This document shows positions 23,444-32,688 of a stretch of 64,000 nucleotides of DNA, one piece after another. The stretch's first letter is position 1; each line of letters opens with the position of its first letter. Made by a program: the position numbers and the translations under genes. This DNA is from an uncultured Bacteroidales bacterium (GTDB lineage: Bacteria; Bacteroidota; Bacteroidia; Bacteroidales; Bacteroidaceae). The notes under the pieces were generated by a model, which saw nothing but the letters and a program-made list of their open reading frames with translations, made no database searches and was not told where the DNA came from. The stretch spans positions 1 through 64,000 of the forward strand of contig CADAEK010000005.1 of assembly GCA_902786925.1 (NCBI GenBank), read 5' to 3'.

Positions 23444-24207
23444 CTCTTCTGCTGGTCGTGCAGTTCCTTAGCCTGCCTCAATATATCGCTGGCGAAAATG
23501 AAGTCTTCCAGTTTCTTGTTGGTGGCATCCATAATTTCCTTGTTACTGCCCTGCCACTCGGCGCGTCCTTCACAGATGAAGGTGATGTTCTCACCAATGC
23601 CCATGACAGAGTTCATGTCGTGGGTGTTGACGATGGTCGTGATTTTGTCCTCGTGGGTGATGCCGGCAATGAGTTCGTCAATGACGATGCTGGTCTTGGG
23701 GTCGAGACCGGAGTTGGGCTCGTCACAGAAGAGGTATTTGGGTTGCAGGACGATGGCGCGCGCAATGGCCACGCGCTTCTGCATACCGCCTGAGATTTCA
23801 CCGGGGAATTTGTTTTCGGCTCCCTGAAGGTTGACACGTGCCAAGCAGTCGAGCGCCCGACGCTTGCGGTCTTCGTAGGGGGCATAAGAGAACATATTGA
23901 GGGGGAACATGACGTTGTCGAGCACGGTCATGGAGTCGAAGAGTGCTGCGCTCTGGAAAATCATGCCCATCTCGCGGCGCAGGAGCACCTTCTCCTTCTT
24001 GGAGAGTGACACGAAGTCGCGCTTGTCGTAGTAGATGCTGCCTGTAGTGGGCGTGAGCAGTCCGACAATGTTCTTCATGAGCACAGTCTTTCCGCTACCA
24101 CTCTGTCCGATGATGAGGTTGACCTCGCCATCGCGAAACTCTGCGTTGATGTCTTTGAGCACTTCTCTGTCCTCAAAGCTCTTATATAGATGTTCTACTG
24201 TTATCAT
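23440..24207 (-). CDS. MlaF-like ABC transporter ATPase
   Basis: 255 residues from the ATG giving MITVEHLYKSFEDRE. Walker A GQSGSGKTVL, signature SGGMQKRVAIARAI, Walker B YLFCDEPNSGLDP and the switch histidine in VNTHDMNSVMGIG. The CDEPNSGLDP form is typical of the Mla/Ttg2 phospholipid transport ATPase. With the MlaE-like permease 120 bases upstream it should drive retrograde lipid transport between membranes. No MlaD substrate-binding gene is adjacent on this side. An upstream in-frame start adds five residues outside the family alignment. Confidence 0.92.
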   Translation of the reverse strand: MITVEHLYKSFEDREVLKDINAEFRDGEVNLIIGQSGSGKTVLMKNIVGLLTPTTGSIYYDKRDFVSLSKKEKVLLRREMGMIFQSAALFDSMTVLDNVMFPLNMFSYAPYEDRKRRALDCLARVNLQGAENKFPGEISGGMQKRVAIARAIVLQPKYLFCDEPNSGLDPKTSIVIDELIAGITHEDKITTIVNTHDMNSVMGIGENITFICEGRAEWQGSNKEIMDATNKKLEDFIFASDILRQAKELHDQQKR

Positions 24208-24230
24208 TCGAAAAAGGAACAATTGGAGAA

Positions 24231-24315
24231 CTCCTTCATTTCCCCTTGTTGAGGGGAAGGTTGGGAAGTTAGGGTTGAATTAAGGACTCCCTCATTCCAT
24301 CTGTTGAGGGGGAGG
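24231..24315. repeat. Two hairpin-forming ~30-bp repeats between mlaE and mlaF
   Basis: The blocks at 24231-24260 (CTCCTTCATTTCCCC ... GGGGAAGG) and 24287-24315 (CTCCCTCATTCC ... GGGGGAGG) are diverged copies of one element with a TGTTGAG loop side. A related hairpin (CTCCTT...CCCCAAAGGGGAAGGAG) lies at 26091-26118. Confidence 0.7.
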
Positions 24316-24327
24316 CTGCACGAGGCT

Positions 24328-25074
24328 TCACGTCAGCATGCTGGTGAGGAAGATATCGGAGAAGAGGACGAGGATACTGCTGGTAACAACGGCATCGGTG
24401 CTGGACTTGCCGACTTCCACGCTGCCGCCTTCAACGGTGTAGCCTTTATAGGCTGAGACGCTAGTAATGATGAAGCCATAAACTACTGCCTTAATCATAC
24501 CGCACCAAAAGAACCACTGGTTGAACTGATAGCGGAAACCCTCGTCCAGTTCAGGCACCGTGGTAGTGCCCATGAGTGAGGTGGCGTAAGCACCCAAAAT
24601 ACCTGCCGTAACACTGAGGGTGACAAGGATAGGCATGATAGTCATAAGCCCCATAATCTTAGGCAGGATGAGGTAGTTGGCAGAGTTGACACCCATGATA
24701 TCGAGGGCATCTATCTGCTGTGTGATGCGCATAGTGCCAATCTCGGAGGCGATGTTGGAGCCTACCTTACCGGCAAGAATGAGGCACATGATGCTGGAGG
24801 AGAACTCCAAAAGCATGATTTCACGGGTGGTATAGCCCACAACCATGCGGGGCATCCATGGACTCTGAATGTTCAACTTGATTTGGAGACAGATGACGGC
24901 TCCAATGAAGAACGAGATGATGAGCACAATGCCTATGGAATTGTAACCCAACTGGTACATCTCGGTAACGTATTGCTTGAGGAACATCCGCCAGCGGTCA
25001 GGCTGGGACAGCACACGCCCCATGAGAAGGACGTAACGACCGAGATGTTCTAATCCACTTTTGAGAGAAAGCAC
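24328..25074 (-). CDS. MlaE-like ABC transporter permease
   Basis: 248 residues with five or six hydrophobic helices and MlaE family phrases: MYQLGYNSIGIVLIISFFIG, MVVGYTTREIMLLEFSSSIM, VGSNIASEIGTMRITQQIDA, LDIMGVNSANYLILPKIMG. This is the permease of the Mla-type phospholipid transporter, the partner of the ATPase just downstream. The start codon is GTG; a minus-strand promoter element lies at 25117-25124. Confidence 0.93.
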   Translation of the reverse strand: MLSLKSGLEHLGRYVLLMGRVLSQPDRWRMFLKQYVTEMYQLGYNSIGIVLIISFFIGAVICLQIKLNIQSPWMPRMVVGYTTREIMLLEFSSSIMCLILAGKVGSNIASEIGTMRITQQIDALDIMGVNSANYLILPKIMGLMTIMPILVTLSVTAGILGAYATSLMGTTTVPELDEGFRYQFNQWFFWCGMIKAVVYGFIITSVSAYKGYTVEGGSVEVGKSSTDAVVTSSILVLFSDIFLTSMLT

Positions 25075-25116
25075 GATAGTTTTAGTTTTAGGGGGTTATA
25101 ATTGACAAAACCGTCG

Positions 25117-25124
25117 CAAAATTA
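25117..25124 (-). promoter_or_regulatory. TAnnTTTG element for mlaE-mlaF-topB
   Basis: CAAAATTA on the + strand (TAATTTTG on the minus strand), 43 bases before the mlaE start. No clear TTTG at the right distance. Confidence 0.45.
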
Positions 25125-25198
25125 GCGTTTTTTGTTTAAAAGAGTGGCTTTTAACATAGTTTTTTCATTTAGAAAGTGCCCAATCAACAAAGTATTTG

Positions 25199-25206
25199 TA
25201 CTTTTG
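25199..25206 (+). promoter_or_regulatory. TAnnTTTG element for lptB
   Basis: TACTTTTG, 18 bases before the lptB ATG at 25225, implying a leader of about 12 bases. The -33 region is T-rich but lacks an exact TTTG. Confidence 0.5.
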
Positions 25207-25224
25207 TGCCTAATTTGACAGTTT

Positions 25225-26079
25225 ATGGAGTTCAAAAACACATCGGCCATCACGAATGCAGGCGACGAGGGCATCCCACCCTATTCGGAGGAGCGTAACA
25301 CGCTCTACACTCGTGATCTGGTGAAGATATACGGCAAACGCACTGTGGCTAACCATGTGTCCATCAGTGTGCGCCAAGGAGAAATTGTGGGGCTGCTGGG
25401 ACCTAACGGTGCCGGCAAGACGACGTCGTTCTACATGACGACCGGACTGGTGGTGCCGAATAGCGGACAGGTATTCATTAACGATATGGAAATCACGAAG
25501 GACCCTGTGTCCACCCGCGCCAAGAAGGGTGTGGGTTATCTGGCTCAGGAGGCCAGCGTGTTCAGAACCATGAGTGTGGAGGACAACATCATGACGGTGC
25601 TGGAGATGAAGTACAAGTCTGTAGATGAACAAAGAGAGCATCTGGAGAAGCTGCTGGACGAATTTAACCTGCAGAAGGTGAGACGGAACAAGGGAAACCA
25701 GCTCTCTGGTGGCGAACGTCGCCGTTGTGAGATTGCGCGCTGCCTAGCCATCGACCCAAAGTTCATCATGCTGGACGAACCTTTCGCAGGCGTGGACCCT
25801 ATCGCCGTGGAGGACATCCAATATGTGGTATGGAAACTGAAGGACCGCAACATTGGCATCCTCATCACCGACCACAACGTGCAGGAGACGCTCTGTATCA
25901 CAGACCGCGCCTACTTGCTCTTTGAAGGGCGCATCCTCTTCAAAGGCACTCCCCAGGAACTGGCAGAGAACACGATTGTGAAAGAGAAGTATCTGGGCAG
26001 CAACTTCGTACTGCGTCCGAAGGACTTCCAGATGATTGAGGAGAAAAAGAAGAGAGAACAGGCGGAAAACGCTGAGTGA
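25225..26079 (+). CDS. lptB: Lipopolysaccharide export ATPase LptB
   Basis: 284 residues, about 40 more than E. coli LptB, from an N-terminal extension (first ~27 residues) and a charged C-terminal tail. Walker A GPNGAGKTTSFYMTTGL, Q-loop YLAQEASVFRTMSVEDNI, signature LSGGERRRCEIARCL, Walker B FIMLDEPFAGVDPIAVEDIQ and switch ITDHNVQETL: the FAGVDP form is characteristic of LptB. It powers LPS extraction from the inner membrane with LptF/G, which are not in this window. Confidence 0.94.
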   Translation: MEFKNTSAITNAGDEGIPPYSEERNTLYTRDLVKIYGKRTVANHVSISVRQGEIVGLLGPNGAGKTTSFYMTTGLVVPNSGQVFINDMEITKDPVSTRAKKGVGYLAQEASVFRTMSVEDNIMTVLEMKYKSVDEQREHLEKLLDEFNLQKVRRNKGNQLSGGERRRCEIARCLAIDPKFIMLDEPFAGVDPIAVEDIQYVVWKLKDRNIGILITDHNVQETLCITDRAYLLFEGRILFKGTPQELAENTIVKEKYLGSNFVLRPKDFQMIEEKKKREQAENAE

Positions 26080-26156
26080 AGGTGGAGCTCCTCCTTACCT
26101 ACCCCAAAGGGGAAGGAGAAAAACGGCGGGAACGGAAAGAGGAAAGGTCGAAGGTA

Positions 26157-26184
26157 AACTCCTAACTCTTAACTCCTAACTCCT
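26157..26184. repeat. AACTCCT heptamer microsatellite
   Basis: Four consecutive seven-base units AACTCCT, AACTCTT, AACTCCT, AACTCCT in the lptB-rsfS gap. The reverse complement of a similar tract is at 17931-17961. Confidence 0.8.
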
Positions 26185-26233
26185 CACCACTACTTGCGAT
26201 TCGCGAAACAATAAATACACATTATTATATTAA

Positions 26234-26593
26234 ATGACAGAAACAAAGAAGTTAGTAGACGCTTGCGTAGCAGGCATCCAAGAAAAGAAAGGTAAGAAAA
26301 TCCGTGTGGTGAACCTCGAAGGTATCGATGACACCATCACAAAATATCTGGTGATAGGCGAAGGCAATTCGCCCAGCCAAGTGGCAGCCATCACAGACTC
26401 TGTGAAAGAGTTTGCACGAAAGGAGGCCAATGGACGTCCATCGGCTGTGGACGGTACACGCAACAACCTGTGGGTAGCTTTAGATTATATTGACGTGGTG
26501 GTGCACATCTTTGTGCCGGACGCACGTGAATTCTACGATGTGGACAACCTCTGGGAGGATGCTGACATCGAGGATATTCCAGACATTGACTGA
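26234..26593 (+). CDS. rsfS: Ribosome silencing factor RsfS
   Basis: 119 residues. Contains the family phrases KIRVVNLEGIDDTITKYLVI, GNSPSQVAAITDSV and WVALDYIDVVVHIFVPDARE, then FYDVDNLWEDA. RsfS binds ribosomal protein uL14 and blocks subunit joining when nutrients are low. It precedes ftsH by five bases; the rsfS-ftsH-cdsA order is common in Bacteroidetes. The acidic tail (DIEDIPDID) is lineage-typical. Confidence 0.95.
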   Translation: MTETKKLVDACVAGIQEKKGKKIRVVNLEGIDDTITKYLVIGEGNSPSQVAAITDSVKEFARKEANGRPSAVDGTRNNLWVALDYIDVVVHIFVPDAREFYDVDNLWEDADIEDIPDID

Positions 26594-26598
26594 CGAAC

Positions 26599-28725
26599 AT
26601 GGAAAAAAACGATACAAATAATAACAACGGCAAGAACCAGATGCAGAAGCCACGATTCAACTTCACGTGGCTGTATATCCTGCTCATCGCTGGTCTTGCT
26701 ATCATGATTTTCACACGCCACGATTCATCAGCTTCTCGCATGGTGGATTACACCACATTCAAGGAGTTTGTGGCTAAGGGTTATGTGGCTGATGTGACTG
26801 TCAACAAAGACGACAACACACTCACACTGGGTGTCGATGCCAAGTACGCCAAGCAAGTATTTGGCGCTGTGGGCAAGGACAAGAAAGCTGCACGCATCAA
26901 GGTAGAGTTTGGCTCTATCGACAATCTGGAGAGTTATCTGGACGCTCAGAATGAGGCAGGTAACTTCACTGGAAAGGTGACGTATGAGCGTGACAATGAC
27001 ATTTTCAGCAATCTATTCTGGAACTTTGCCCCTATCATCATCATCGTTCTCATCTGGCTCTTCATCATGCGTGGCATTGGTGGAGGAAACAGCATCATGG
27101 GCGGTGGCGGCATTTTCTCTGTAGGACGTTCGAAGGCACAACTCTTTGACAAGGACGACAAGAACATGCAGAAGATCACGTTCAAGGATGTGGCTGGCCA
27201 AGCCGGCGCCAAGCAAGAAGTACAGGAGATTGTGGACTTCTTGAAGACTCCTGAACGATACACGAACTTGGGCGGTAAAATTCCTAAGGGTGCTCTGTTA
27301 GTAGGTCCTCCAGGAACAGGTAAGACTCTGTTGGCCAAGGCTGTAGCAGGTGAAGCAGGTGTTCCCTTCTTCTCGCTCTCTGGCTCAGAATTTGTAGAGA
27401 TGTTTGTGGGCGTGGGCGCTAGTCGTGTGCGCGACCTCTTCCAGCAAGCCAAGGCAAAGGCTCCCTGCATTGTGTTCATCGATGAGATTGACGCTATCGG
27501 ACGTGCCCGCGGCAAAACAGCTGCAATGGGTGGAAACGATGAGCGTGAAAGCACGTTGAACCAGTTGCTGACGGAGATGGACGGCTTCGGCACGAACAGC
27601 GGCATCATCATCATGGCTGCGACGAACCGTGCAGACATTCTGGACAGCGCTCTGCTGCGTGCAGGACGTTTCGACCGACAGATTCACGTGGACCTGCCCG
27701 ACCTTAACGAGCGTAAAGAAATCTTCATGGTGCACTTGAAGCCTCTCAAGATAGACGAGACGGTAGACGTAGCACAGTTGGCTCGTCAAACTCCAGGATT
27801 CTCAGGAGCAGACATTGCAAACGTATGCAACGAGGCGGCGCTCATTGCTGCCAGAAACAATAAGGACTGGGTGGACAAACAGTGTTTTCTGGATGCTGTG
27901 GACCGCATTATTGGTGGTTTGGAGAAGAAGACCAAGCTGCTCACAGCACAAGAGAAGAAGACCATTGCCCTGCATGAGGCTGGACACGCTACCATCTCTT
28001 GGTTCCTCGAATATGCCAATCCGCTTGTAAAGGTGACTATCGTGCCCCGTGGACAAGCTTTGGGTGCAGCATGGTATATGCCTGAAGAACGTCAAATCTC
28101 CACGAAGGAAGAGATTCTCGACGAGATTTGTGCAACCTTGGGGGGCCGTGCCGCTGAGGAAATCTGCGTAGGACGTATCTCTACGGGCGCAATGAACGAC
28201 CTGGAGAAGGTGACAAAACGTGCCTATGGCATGATTGCCTATGCGGGCATGGGCGAAAAGTTGCCTAACCTCTGCTACTATGACAATCAGGAGTACCAGT
28301 TCAGTAAGCCCTATAGCGATAAAACGGCTGAGACCATTGACGAAGAGGTACGCAACCTCATTGCAGGTCAATACGAGCGCGCTAAGAGGGTGCTGTTAGA
28401 GCACAAAGAAGGCCACGCTCAGTTGGCACAGAAGCTCATAGACAAAGAGGTCATCTTCGCAGAGGACTTGGAAGAAATCTTTGGCAAGCGTCCTTGGACT
28501 TCACGCACAGACGAGATTTTGGCAGCCAATCCTGAAGATAAGGACGCTGACAACAACGGTTCGAGCGATGCAGCCGACCACAAAAAAGAAAACGAGGAGT
28601 TCATCCGCCAGAAGATTGTACAGGCTGTCATTGCTAAAGCAGAAAAGGCCAAAGGACAAGGTCACCAAGCCAAGGAGCAATCTCCTACGGAAGACACTCA
28701 AACGGATAAACCCGAAACAACGTGA
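26599..28725 (+). CDS. ftsH: ATP-dependent zinc metalloprotease FtsH
   Basis: 708 residues. Two N-terminal membrane helices (about 24-40 and 135-155), a periplasmic domain between them, AAA+ domain with Walker [20 protein letters not shown], Walker [13 protein letters not shown], second region of homology ([20 protein letters not shown]), and the zinc protease motif HEAGH (about residue 455). It degrades short-lived and misassembled membrane proteins. The C-terminal ~60 residues are charged and low complexity. It overlaps cdsA by four bases. Confidence 0.98.
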   Translation: MEKNDTNNNNGKNQMQKPRFNFTWLYILLIAGLAIMIFTRHDSSASRMVDYTTFKEFVAKGYVADVTVNKDDNTLTLGVDAKYAKQVFGAVGKDKKAARIKVEFGSIDNLESYLDAQNEAGNFTGKVTYERDNDIFSNLFWNFAPIIIIVLIWLFIMRGIGGGNSIMGGGGIFSVGRSKAQLFDKDDKNMQKITFKDVAGQAGAKQEVQEIVDFLKTPERYTNLGGKIPKGALLVGPPGTGKTLLAKAVAGEAGVPFFSLSGSEFVEMFVGVGASRVRDLFQQAKAKAPCIVFIDEIDAIGRARGKTAAMGGNDERESTLNQLLTEMDGFGTNSGIIIMAATNRADILDSALLRAGRFDRQIHVDLPDLNERKEIFMVHLKPLKIDETVDVAQLARQTPGFSGADIANVCNEAALIAARNNKDWVDKQCFLDAVDRIIGGLEKKTKLLTAQEKKTIALHEAGHATISWFLEYANPLVKVTIVPRGQALGAAWYMPEERQISTKEEILDEICATLGGRAAEEICVGRISTGAMNDLEKVTKRAYGMIAYAGMGEKLPNLCYYDNQEYQFSKPYSDKTAETIDEEVRNLIAGQYERAKRVLLEHKEGHAQLAQKLIDKEVIFAEDLEEIFGKRPWTSRTDEILAANPEDKDADNNGSSDAADHKKENEEFIRQKIVQAVIAKAEKAKGQGHQAKEQSPTEDTQTDKPETT

Positions 28726-29582
28726 AGAATCTGATTATACGTACCATAACCGGAGCGCTGTTCGTTGCCATCCTCATTGCTGGCATCGTGCTGAATCCCT
28801 ATACGCTTCTGGTTGTCTTCACTGCCATCACCGCGCTGACAGTGTGGGAGTTCACGACCATTGTCAACCGCAACATGCAGTTGCATGTCAACCGGTTTAT
28901 TACGACGGTGGCGGGTGCTTATCTGTATGTGGCGGTGTGGGCGTTCAACACCAACATCATGGGGTCGGAGGTATTTATTCCCTACCTCATCTCACTCCTC
29001 TACCTGTTGGTGTCGGAACTCTATCTAGACAGGCCTGACAATGTACAGAACTGGGCAATGGCGTTTATGGCACAAATCTATATCGCCCTGCCTTTCGCTT
29101 CGTTCAATACACTGTGCTTTATCAACACTCCCGCAGGCATTACCTATTACTATTGGTATGCCCTCTCGCTGTTCATCTTCCTATGGGCTAACGATTCTGG
29201 TGCATACCTATTCGGTTCGTGGCTGGGTGAGCACAGGTTGTTCCCCCGCATCTCTCCCAAGAAGTCGTGGGAAGGCAGCATTGGCGGCGGCGCTGTTGCT
29301 ATTGCGGCATCGCAAGTCATTGCAGGCTACATTCCCTTCGCTGAGAATCTGACCATGCCTATGAGCCGTCTGCTATGGGCTGGACTGGCATTGCTCACCG
29401 TCGTAGTGGGCACATGGGGCGACCTAGTGGAATCACTTTTGAAGCGACGCCTCGGCATCAAAGACTCAGGGCACATCCTTCCAGGACATGGAGGTATGCT
29501 TGACCGCTTTGACAGTTCGCTGCTCGCCATTCCCGCAGCAGTTGTCTATGTCTATACAATCATGCTTAATATAATACATTAA
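28722..29582 (+). CDS. cdsA: Phosphatidate cytidylyltransferase
   Basis: 286 residues, polytopic, with a GTG start inside the ftsH stop overlap. The C-terminal family signature is complete: SLLKRRLGIKDSGHILPGHG followed by GMLDRFDSSL, preceded by PKKSWEGSIGGG. It makes CDP-diacylglycerol from phosphatidate and CTP for membrane lipid synthesis. It is cotranscribed with the ftsH operon and followed 10 bases later by the DUF349 gene. Confidence 0.96.
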   Translation: MKNLIIRTITGALFVAILIAGIVLNPYTLLVVFTAITALTVWEFTTIVNRNMQLHVNRFITTVAGAYLYVAVWAFNTNIMGSEVFIPYLISLLYLLVSELYLDRPDNVQNWAMAFMAQIYIALPFASFNTLCFINTPAGITYYYWYALSLFIFLWANDSGAYLFGSWLGEHRLFPRISPKKSWEGSIGGGAVAIAASQVIAGYIPFAENLTMPMSRLLWAGLALLTVVVGTWGDLVESLLKRRLGIKDSGHILPGHGGMLDRFDSSLLAIPAAVVYVYTIMLNIIH

Positions 29583-29592
29583 ACTAACAACT

Positions 29593-31461
29593 ATGACTGA
29601 AATTCAGAACCCCACTGAGGAACCTGTAGTTGAACCTACAGTAGCTCCAGAGTCCGTTGCAGACGAAACATCTGCAGCCGTTGCAGAATCAGCTGAAGAA
29701 ACAACAGAAGCTCCTGCAACCGAAGAAGCTGTCGAAGAACCTCAGGCAGAAACCTCTACCACTTCTATCGCCACTTATGAGACCAAAGCTGAAGTTGTTG
29801 CACGACTGAAAGCCCTGGCAGAAAGTGACGAGGAGGTAACTCGCCAAGAACTCGACAGCCTCAAGAGTAATTTCTACCGCATCCACCACCAGGAGGGTGA
29901 TGCCGCCTACAAGAAATTCATCGAAGAAGGAGGCAATGCCGAGGAATATGTTCCTGCGCCTAATCTCGAAGAGGGTGAATTCAAGGAACTCATGGCTATT
30001 CTCCGCGAAAAGCGTGCTGCCGCTGCCGCTGCGCAAGAGCAAGAACGCGAGGAGAACTATCAGAAGAAAGTTGAAATCATTGAAAAGATAAAGGCCATCA
30101 CAGAGAACCCTGATGAAATCAATCGTGCCTACAACGATTTCAAAGAACTGCAGCAGCAGTGGAACGACATCAAGGAGGTTCCTGCCGAGAAGGCCACCAA
30201 CCTGTGGAAGACTTATCAGCAAGCTGTAGAAGCCTTCTATGACACGCTGAAGCTGAGCAACGAGCTCCGTGCCTATGACTTCAAGAAGAACTTGGAACGT
30301 AAGACCGCTCTGTGTGAAGCTGCCGAGAAACTGGCCGAAGAATCAGACGTGATTGTAGCCTTCCGCAAATTACAACAGCTGCATCAGGACTTCCGCGAAA
30401 TTGGTCCTGTAGCCAGCGACTTGCGCGAACAAATCTGGACTCGCTTTAAGGATGCCTCAACAGTCATCAACAAGCGTCATCAGGAGTTCTTTGAATCTCG
30501 TAAGCAGAAGGAAGAAGAGAACCTTGAGAAGAAAACGGCTATCTGCGAAACGATTGAAGGCTTCAACCTTGAAGACCTCAAGACGTTCGCTGAGTGGAAT
30601 GCACTCTCCGAGAAGATTACGGCTCTGCAAGCAGAATGGAAGACAATCGGTTACGCTCCACAGAAGATGAACACCAAGATCTTCGAGCGTTTCCGCGCTG
30701 CCTGCGACAACTTCTTTACCCGCAAGAACGAGTACTTCCAGACGGTACGCAACAACCTCAATCAGAACTATGCCCAGAAGCTGGATTTGGTAGAGAAAGC
30801 AGAAGCCCTCAAGGACAGCACAGACTGGAAGTCAACCACCGACATCTTGATTGACCTTCAAAAGAAATGGAAAGAGATTGGCACCGTTCCAAAGAAATAC
30901 AGCGACCAAATTTGGGAGCGCTTCAACGCTGCTTGTGATGCTTTCTTCGCAGCCAAGAAGGAGGCGAACCAAGACGCTCATGCAGAACAGGCCACAAACA
31001 TGGAGAAGAAGAAGAGCATCATTGATATGCTTGCAGCCATCGTGCCTGAGGAGTTCGAAGGCGACCTCCGCGCGAAGTTGCGTGAAGCTCAGGAAGAGTG
31101 GAATCAGGTGGGTCATGTTCCTTTCAAAGAGAAGGACAAACTCTACAAGCTCCTCCGCGAACAGATGGACCGTCTATATGGCTTTGCCAACCAGAACGCA
31201 GCCAAGCGTCGCCTTGACCGCTTCAAGGAAAGCATCAAGAATGGCAATGGCAACGACCTCCGCTCACGCCTCACGCGTCAGCTGGACATCTTGAAGAATG
31301 AAATCAAGACTTACGAGAACAACCTTGGATTCTTGAACCTCAGCAGCAAATCCAAGCAAGGCAATGCCCTGGTGGAGGAACTGAACCGCAAGATGGACAA
31401 ACTCAGAGCCGACATGGAAGAGGTAAAAGCTAAGATTGCAGCTCTTGAAGAGAACAAATAA
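29593..31461 (+). CDS. DUF349 repeat protein, coiled-coil rich
   Basis: 622 residues, almost wholly helical. The first ~60 residues are acidic and low complexity (repeated E, P, A, T). From about residue 150 a ~75-residue repeat recurs, with phrases WNDIKEVPAEKATNLWKTYQ, FREIGPVASDLREQIWTRFK, WKTIGYAPQKMNTKIFERFR, WKEIGTVPKKYSDQIWERFN and WNQVGHVPFKEKDKLYKLLR: at least five DUF349 units of the form W-x-x-[IV]-G-x-[VA]-P. The function is unknown in the family. Last gene of the rsfS-ftsH-cdsA operon, followed by an intrinsic terminator. Confidence 0.93.
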   Translation: MTEIQNPTEEPVVEPTVAPESVADETSAAVAESAEETTEAPATEEAVEEPQAETSTTSIATYETKAEVVARLKALAESDEEVTRQELDSLKSNFYRIHHQEGDAAYKKFIEEGGNAEEYVPAPNLEEGEFKELMAILREKRAAAAAAQEQEREENYQKKVEIIEKIKAITENPDEINRAYNDFKELQQQWNDIKEVPAEKATNLWKTYQQAVEAFYDTLKLSNELRAYDFKKNLERKTALCEAAEKLAEESDVIVAFRKLQQLHQDFREIGPVASDLREQIWTRFKDASTVINKRHQEFFESRKQKEEENLEKKTAICETIEGFNLEDLKTFAEWNALSEKITALQAEWKTIGYAPQKMNTKIFERFRAACDNFFTRKNEYFQTVRNNLNQNYAQKLDLVEKAEALKDSTDWKSTTDILIDLQKKWKEIGTVPKKYSDQIWERFNAACDAFFAAKKEANQDAHAEQATNMEKKKSIIDMLAAIVPEEFEGDLRAKLREAQEEWNQVGHVPFKEKDKLYKLLREQMDRLYGFANQNAAKRRLDRFKESIKNGNGNDLRSRLTRQLDILKNEIKTYENNLGFLNLSSKSKQGNALVEELNRKMDKLRADMEEVKAKIAALEENK

Positions 31462-31480
31462 ACGTACACAAGATAACTCA

Positions 31481-31516
31481 AACGAGGGACGGACCAGAAA
31501 TGGCTCGTCCCTCGTT
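31481..31516 (+). terminator. Intrinsic terminator of the rsfS-ftsH-cdsA-DUF349 operon
   Basis: Perfect 11-base stem AACGAGGGACG (31481-31491) with CGTCCCTCGTT (31506-31516), 14-base loop, followed by TGTGTTGT. Confidence 0.8.
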
Positions 31517-31566
31517 TGTGTTGTACAAAATAATGTTATTTTCGTGGGAATTCGGGGGAAAAAGCG

Positions 31567-31574
31567 TATCTTTG
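31567..31574 (+). promoter_or_regulatory. TAnnTTTG element upstream of the DUF1573 gene
   Basis: TATCTTTG, 31 bases before the ATG at 31606; a TTTTC run lies further upstream but not at ideal spacing. Confidence 0.5.
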
Positions 31575-31605
31575 CAACGATAAAGACTGATAAGACAATA
31601 TTAAG

Positions 31606-32670
31606 ATGAAGAAATACGTTATATCCTGTGCATTAGGACTCATCATGGCTCTGGGCGCACAAGCGCAGAGGATTGTGTTCGAAAAGAACCTGGTCAACGC
31701 CGGTTCAACCCTGTGGAAGAGACCTGTCACCGCTGTCTTCAAGTTCACGAACAAAGACAGAGAGCCTCTATTCATCAGAGAAGTAGATGCCGGATGTGGC
31801 TGTCTGAGACCGGAATGGCCCACCCACAGCATGATGAAAGGAGAAGGAGGAGAAATCCGCATCACATACGACGCTAAGCTGCTGGGACACTTCGACCGCT
31901 ACATTGATGTGTACACCAACGCGAGCGAAAAGCCTGTAAGGATTCGGATGAAGGCATTGGTTCACAACGGTGAACTGAAAACCATCGAAGACCTCTTCCC
32001 CTATCGCATTGATGACATCCTGTTGAGTTCCAACAACGTGGAATTCACAGACGTGAATGCAGGAGACTCGACCACGGTGGAGATAGAGGTTCTGAATCAG
32101 AGCAAAGATGTCTATACGCCTCAACTGATGCACTTGCCCGAGTATCTCAGTGCGACGTACACGCCAAGTATGATTGCACGCGGACGTCGTGGCAAGATAG
32201 CCCTCACGCTACATAGCGAGAAGTTGCCAGACCTCGGACTGAACCAAACCAGCATCTATCTGGCACGTTTCTCAGGCGACAAGGTGAGCACCGACAACGA
32301 GATTGTGGTCTCCGCAGTACAGTTGCCAGACCTCCATTTCGCGGAGCAATTCGCCAAGAAGCCACGCTTCCATGTTTCCTCCACAGAGCTCCAAATGGGG
32401 AAATTAGGCAAGAAGAGCAAAGTGAAGGGATACATCAAGATTAGCAACAAGGGCAATGGCGTGCTGAAGCTCAGCAAGATTCAAGCCTTCAACCAAGCCA
32501 TCTCTGTAGCAATCAACAAAACAGAGTTGCAGCCAGGCGAAGAAGTGAAGATGGACATCGCCATAGATACGCGCTTCTTGGGAATGTCAAAGACACAGCC
32601 AAGAGTGCTCATCATCACGAATGACCCAGCTCACCCCAAAGAAGTGGTGAATGTCAATTTTGAGAAATAG
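31606..32670 (+). CDS. Secreted DUF1573 (ASPM-SPD-2-Hydin-like) protein
   Basis: 354 residues with a signal peptide (KKYVISCALGLIMALGAQAQ). The first domain (about 30-120) is DUF1573: FEKNLVNAGSTLWKRPVTAV, FKFTNKDREPL, and VDAGCGCLRPEWP with the CGC motif typical of the family. The last ~100 residues repeat the same immunoglobulin-like plan (LGKKSKVKGYIKISNKGNGV, IATNDPAHP-like). Probably periplasmic or surface-bound; role unknown. The next gene, meaB, starts 18 bases later, so they are likely cotranscribed. Confidence 0.85.
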   Translation: MKKYVISCALGLIMALGAQAQRIVFEKNLVNAGSTLWKRPVTAVFKFTNKDREPLFIREVDAGCGCLRPEWPTHSMMKGEGGEIRITYDAKLLGHFDRYIDVYTNASEKPVRIRMKALVHNGELKTIEDLFPYRIDDILLSSNNVEFTDVNAGDSTTVEIEVLNQSKDVYTPQLMHLPEYLSATYTPSMIARGRRGKIALTLHSEKLPDLGLNQTSIYLARFSGDKVSTDNEIVVSAVQLPDLHFAEQFAKKPRFHVSSTELQMGKLGKKSKVKGYIKISNKGNGVLKLSKIQAFNQAISVAINKTELQPGEEVKMDIAIDTRFLGMSKTQPRVLIITNDPAHPKEVVNVNFEK

Positions 32671-32688
32671 TCAAACCGCAATGTGAAG

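Noticed and set aside
21185-23827. 880-codon open frame on the + strand opposite topB
   Set aside because: It lies wholly opposite topB and part of mlaF, whose proteins have full family motifs; the translated sequence is low-complexity and has no recognisable domain.
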